A program made the position numbers and the translations under genes. 52,294 nt of DNA from Burkholderiales bacterium. Its GTDB lineage: Bacteria; Pseudomonadota; Gammaproteobacteria; Burkholderiales; Burkholderiaceae_C. Below the pieces are notes generated by a model. The model had not been told where the DNA came from. It searched no databases and was given only the letters and a program-made list of their open reading frames with translations. Where the stretch lies: positions 1 through 52,294 of the forward strand of contig JAGWLO010000019.1 of the NCBI GenBank assembly GCA_028872015.1, in the 5' to 3' direction. Each line of letters opens with the position of its first letter. Position 1 is the first letter of the stretch. Shown in pieces: positions 49,876 to 52,294 of this stretch.

Positions 49876-50991
49876 TCAGCGCAACTGCAGCGCGTCGCCC
49901 TCGAAGCGCAGGCCCAGGGGCTCGATCAGCAGCTGCTTCGGCCCGTCCTCGACCGTGCCCGCCACCCAGGCCGGCACGCCGCGTTCGCGTGCCACTGCCA
50001 CCGCGCGCTCGGCATCGCCAGCGGCCACGAACAGCGCGAAGCCGGCGCCCATGTTCAGGGTCCCGTAGGCCTCGGCCGCATCGTGCCTGGCCTGCTCGGC
50101 GATGAAGCGCAGCACCGGCGGCACCGGCGGCACGGCGTGGATGCGGTAGGTCAGCGCGCGGGGGTGGCGCAGCAGCTTGCGCCAGCCGTGGCCGGTGATG
50201 TTGGCGGCATAGTGCACCGGCACGCCGGCGGCCCACAAAGCCTCGGTCACCGGCGAATACAGCGGCGTCGGCGCCAGCAGCGCCTGGCCGTAGCCCAGGC
50301 CCGGCGCGATCTCGGTCAGGTAGCCCTGCGGCAGGCGCTCGGCCAGCTTGCGCGCCAGGCTCAGGCCGTTGGCGTGGATGCCGCTGGCCCCCAGCAGCAC
50401 GATGGCGTCGCCGGCGCCCAGCCGCTCGCCCAGGCTCAGTCGCGGCTTGGGGTTGACGAGGCCGGTGCAAGAGGCTGCCAGGTCGATGCGGCCGGACTCG
50501 ACGATGCCGGCCAGCGCCGGCGTCTCGCCGCCGCCCCAGGCGACGCCGCAGATGTCGCAGGCGTCCTTCCAGCCCTGCACCAGCGCCTGCGCGCGCGCGG
50601 CATCGGCAAACCACTCGCTGCCGCCGGCGGCCCAGTAGGCCTGCACCACCAGGGGCGTGGCGCCGACCGTGACGAGGTCGTTGACGGCCATCGCGATGGT
50701 GTCCTGCGCGATGGCGGCGTAGTAGCTGCGGCCGGTGAGCTGCTGCATGGCGTCGGCCACCAGCGCCTTGCTTCCCAGGCATTCGACGATGCTGGCGAGG
50801 TAGAACGGGCCCAGGTCCACCACGTAGGCCGACTCGCCGCGCGAGGCCGCGACCTCGGCAAAGCCGTGCCCGGCCAGGTGCGCGCCGGTGGCCGCCGCGG
50901 CGCGCTGGGCGGCGATCTTCAGCGGGTCGATCAGGTCGTACTGCACGCCGGCCTGGGCGTAGCTCAGCGGCGTGTCGGAGGGCTGCGTCAT
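49876..50991 (-). CDS. AIR-synthase (PurM)-family protein, non-canonical
   Basis: This 371-residue protein has the PurM fold text: SYAQAGVQYD at the N-terminus, AQDTIAMAVNDLVTVGATPL near 95-114, GVAWGGGETPALAGIV near 148, ASGIHANGLSLARKLAERLPQGY near 200, and NITGHGWRKLLR with LNMGAGFALFV near 265-315. The canonical PurM loop GTDGVGTKLK is absent; that place reads VECLGSKALVADAM. It is therefore probably a paralogue, not the housekeeping purine-pathway cyclo-ligase. It lies next to dnaX (divergent, 97 bp) and not near other pur genes. The reaction is unknown. Confidence 0.75.
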   Translation of the reverse strand: MTQPSDTPLSYAQAGVQYDLIDPLKIAAQRAAAATGAHLAGHGFAEVAASRGESAYVVDLGPFYLASIVECLGSKALVADAMQQLTGRSYYAAIAQDTIAMAVNDLVTVGATPLVVQAYWAAGGSEWFADAARAQALVQGWKDACDICGVAWGGGETPALAGIVESGRIDLAASCTGLVNPKPRLSLGERLGAGDAIVLLGASGIHANGLSLARKLAERLPQGYLTEIAPGLGYGQALLAPTPLYSPVTEALWAAGVPVHYAANITGHGWRKLLRHPRALTYRIHAVPPVPPVLRFIAEQARHDAAEAYGTLNMGAGFALFVAAGDAERAVAVARERGVPAWVAGTVEDGPKQLLIEPLGLRFEGDALQLR

Positions 50992-51029
50992 GGCCGGCGA
51001 TTATCCCTGCCAACCTTAGAATCGGACCG

Positions 51030-51089
51030 ATGGTCCTGCCCCCGTCCGCCCTGCCTGCCCGGCCTGCCGCCCGCGCTGCCCGCTCCTGA
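51030..51089 (+). CDS. possible 19-codon leader ORF before dnaX
   Basis: ATG at 51030 opens a 19-residue Ala/Pro/Arg-rich frame ending in TGA that overlaps the dnaX ATG by one base (TGATG). A TAGAAT hexamer lies 7 nt upstream (51017-51022), which would make it leaderless. Its composition could also arise by chance in GC-rich DNA. Confidence 0.25.
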   Translation: MVLPPSALPARPAARAARS

Positions 51090-52294
51090 TGGCCTACGTC
51101 GTCCTGGCCCGCAAGTACCGGCCGCGCCGCTTTGCCGAGATGGTGGGGCAGGAGCACGTGGTGCAGGCCCTGACCAACGCGCTGCAACAGCAGCGCCTGC
51201 ACCACGCCTACCTGTTCACGGGCACGCGCGGCATCGGCAAGACCACCGTCAGCCGCATCCTGGCCAAGAGCCTGAACTGCACCGGAGCCGACGGGCAGGG
51301 CGGCATCACGGCCGAGCCCTGCGGCCTGTGCCAGGCCTGCACCGAGATCGACGCCGACCGCTACCTCGACTACACCGAGCTCGACGCCGCCAGCAACCGG
51401 AGCATCGACGAGATCCGCGACCTGATCGAACGTGCCGCCTACAAGCCCGGCATCGGCCGCTTCAAGGTCTTCATGATCGACGAGGCGCACCAGCTCACCA
51501 AGGATGCCTTCAACGCGCTGCTGAAGACGCTGGAGGAGCCGCCGGACTACCTCAAGTTCGTGCTTGCGACCACCGATCCCGAGAAGATGCTGCCCACGGT
51601 GCTCAGCCGCTGCCTGCAGTTCAACCTGCGGCCGATGGCGCCCGAGACCGTGCGCGCGCACCTGCAGCGGGTGCTGGCCGCCGAGCAGGTGGCCAGCGAC
51701 GAAGGCGCGCTGCGCCTGCTGGCGCGCGCGGCGCGCGGCTCGATGCGCGACGCGCTTTCGCTGGCCGACCAGGCCATTGCCTACGGCGGCGGCGTGCTGG
51801 CCGAGGCCGGCGTGCGCAGCATGCTGGGCAGCGTCGACCGCGGCCACGCGCGCGCCGTGCTGCAGGCGCTGGCCGCACGCGATGGCGCGGCCCTGCTGGC
51901 GGCGGTGGATGGTCTGCGCGGGCTGGGGCTGTCGGCGGCCGGCCTGCTGGAAGAGCTGGCGCGCCTGCTGCAGCAGATGGCGGTGGCGCAGGCCGTGCCC
52001 GGCGCGCTCGACGTGCAGGACCCCGACCACCTTGATGCGCTGGCGCTGGCCCCGCTGCTCGCCCCCGACGAGACGCAGCTGCTCTACAGCATCGCGCTGC
52101 ACGGCCGCGACGATCTGGGCCTGATGGGCGACGAGTACGGCGCGCTGACGATGGTGCTGCTGCGCTTTCTGGCCTTTCCGGCCTTGACCGCCGTCCCGGC
52201 CGCCCCGGCACCCTTGCCGGCCGCCGCAGCGGCCCCCGAAGCGCCAGGAGCACCACCCGCTGCGGCGCCCGCCGCACCCCCCGCCGGCCGCGAC
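51089..52294 (+). CDS. dnaX: DNA polymerase III gamma/tau subunit DnaX (5' part, truncated by window)
   Basis: This is the clamp-loader ATPase subunit. 402 residues are visible, and the frame runs off the window. It opens with MAYVVLARKYRPRRFAEMVG, with Walker A GTRGIGKT (45-52), zinc cysteines 64, 78, 81 and 84, DEAHQLT near 131, the sensor-type LKTLEEPPDYLKF, and SRCLQFNLRP. The Pro/Ala-rich stretch at the end begins the linker to the tau domains. Any programmed frameshift site for gamma would lie beyond this window. Confidence 0.97.
   Translation, partial: MAYVVLARKYRPRRFAEMVGQEHVVQALTNALQQQRLHHAYLFTGTRGIGKTTVSRILAKSLNCTGADGQGGITAEPCGLCQACTEIDADRYLDYTELDAASNRSIDEIRDLIERAAYKPGIGRFKVFMIDEAHQLTKDAFNALLKTLEEPPDYLKFVLATTDPEKMLPTVLSRCLQFNLRPMAPETVRAHLQRVLAAEQVASDEGALRLLARAARGSMRDALSLADQAIAYGGGVLAEAGVRSMLGSVDRGHARAVLQALAARDGAALLAAVDGLRGLGLSAAGLLEELARLLQQMAVAQAVPGALDVQDPDHLDALALAPLLAPDETQLLYSIALHGRDDLGLMGDEYGALTMVLLRFLAFPALTAVPAAPAPLPAAAAAPEAPGAPPAAAPAAPPAGRD

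Noticed and set aside
49447..52035. An 862-codon plus-strand open frame crossing cfa, the PurM-like gene and dnaX
   Set aside because: It crosses three genes in other frames or strands and has no family text; dnaX in its own frame is clear.

Overview
The window is very GC-rich chromosomal DNA with tightly packed genes. It looks like a betaproteobacterium of the order Burkholderiales, probably near the Rubrivivax/Leptothrix/Ideonella group. The evidence is the gene orders: surE-pcm-nlpD-rpoS-rlmD, carA-carB-greA, yhbY<>rlmE-ftsH-folP-glmM-phoU, trxA-rho-rpmE, and a paaGIKABCDE-paaR phenylacetate operon ending in a TetR-type regulator. I see no insertion sequence, prophage, CRISPR array or rRNA gene.

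Layout. 12-4072 holds a MetE/YxjG-type methyltransferase, a small membrane protein, an M17 aminopeptidase and a DusC-type tRNA dihydrouridine synthase. 4184-11155 is the phenylacetyl-CoA catabolic operon (ligase PaaK, epoxidase PaaABCDE, isomerase PaaG, thioesterase PaaI, repressor-like PaaR), with a candidate operator at its head. 11052-13190 holds a conserved protein of unknown function, a tRNA-Thr(CGT) with its own terminator, and the decayed tail of an amino-acid ABC-transporter binding-protein gene. 13197-18218 is the stationary-phase/repair cluster surE-pcm-nlpD-rpoS followed by rlmD. 18265-24142 carries a BAX-inhibitor-1-like membrane protein, a GlcG/HbpS-like protein and carA-carB. 24240-32918 runs greA, a DUF4149-like membrane gene, yhbY, rlmE, ftsH, folP, glmM, phoU and phoR. 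32943-38017, all on the minus strand, holds an FAD oxidase, an ArnT-like membrane glycosyltransferase, rpmE (L31 type B), rho and trxA. 38119-48364 is an AddB/AddA-like recombination helicase-nuclease pair followed by two large HDOD-domain proteins with kinase-type N-termini. 48501-52294 holds a cyclopropane-fatty-acid synthase, an unusual AIR-synthase (PurM)-family protein and the 5' part of dnaX, cut by the window edge.

Most interesting points. (1) Two adjacent genes have the plan [protein-kinase fold]-[HDOD] and [protein kinase]-[HDOD]-[GAF]. In the first the kinase has lost its main catalytic residues; in the second they are intact. This looks like a pseudokinase/kinase signalling pair. 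(2) phoU and phoR lie together without phoB or the pst genes that usually accompany them at this locus. (3) The carA leader is bracketed by an 11-bp complementary pair and holds an internal hairpin. (4) Several genes have a -10-like hexamer only 7-10 nt before their start codon, which suggests leaderless transcripts. (5) A PurM-family paralogue lacks the usual PurM substrate-loop motif.

All calls come from reading the sequence and from recall of family motifs. No database search or structure prediction was run.
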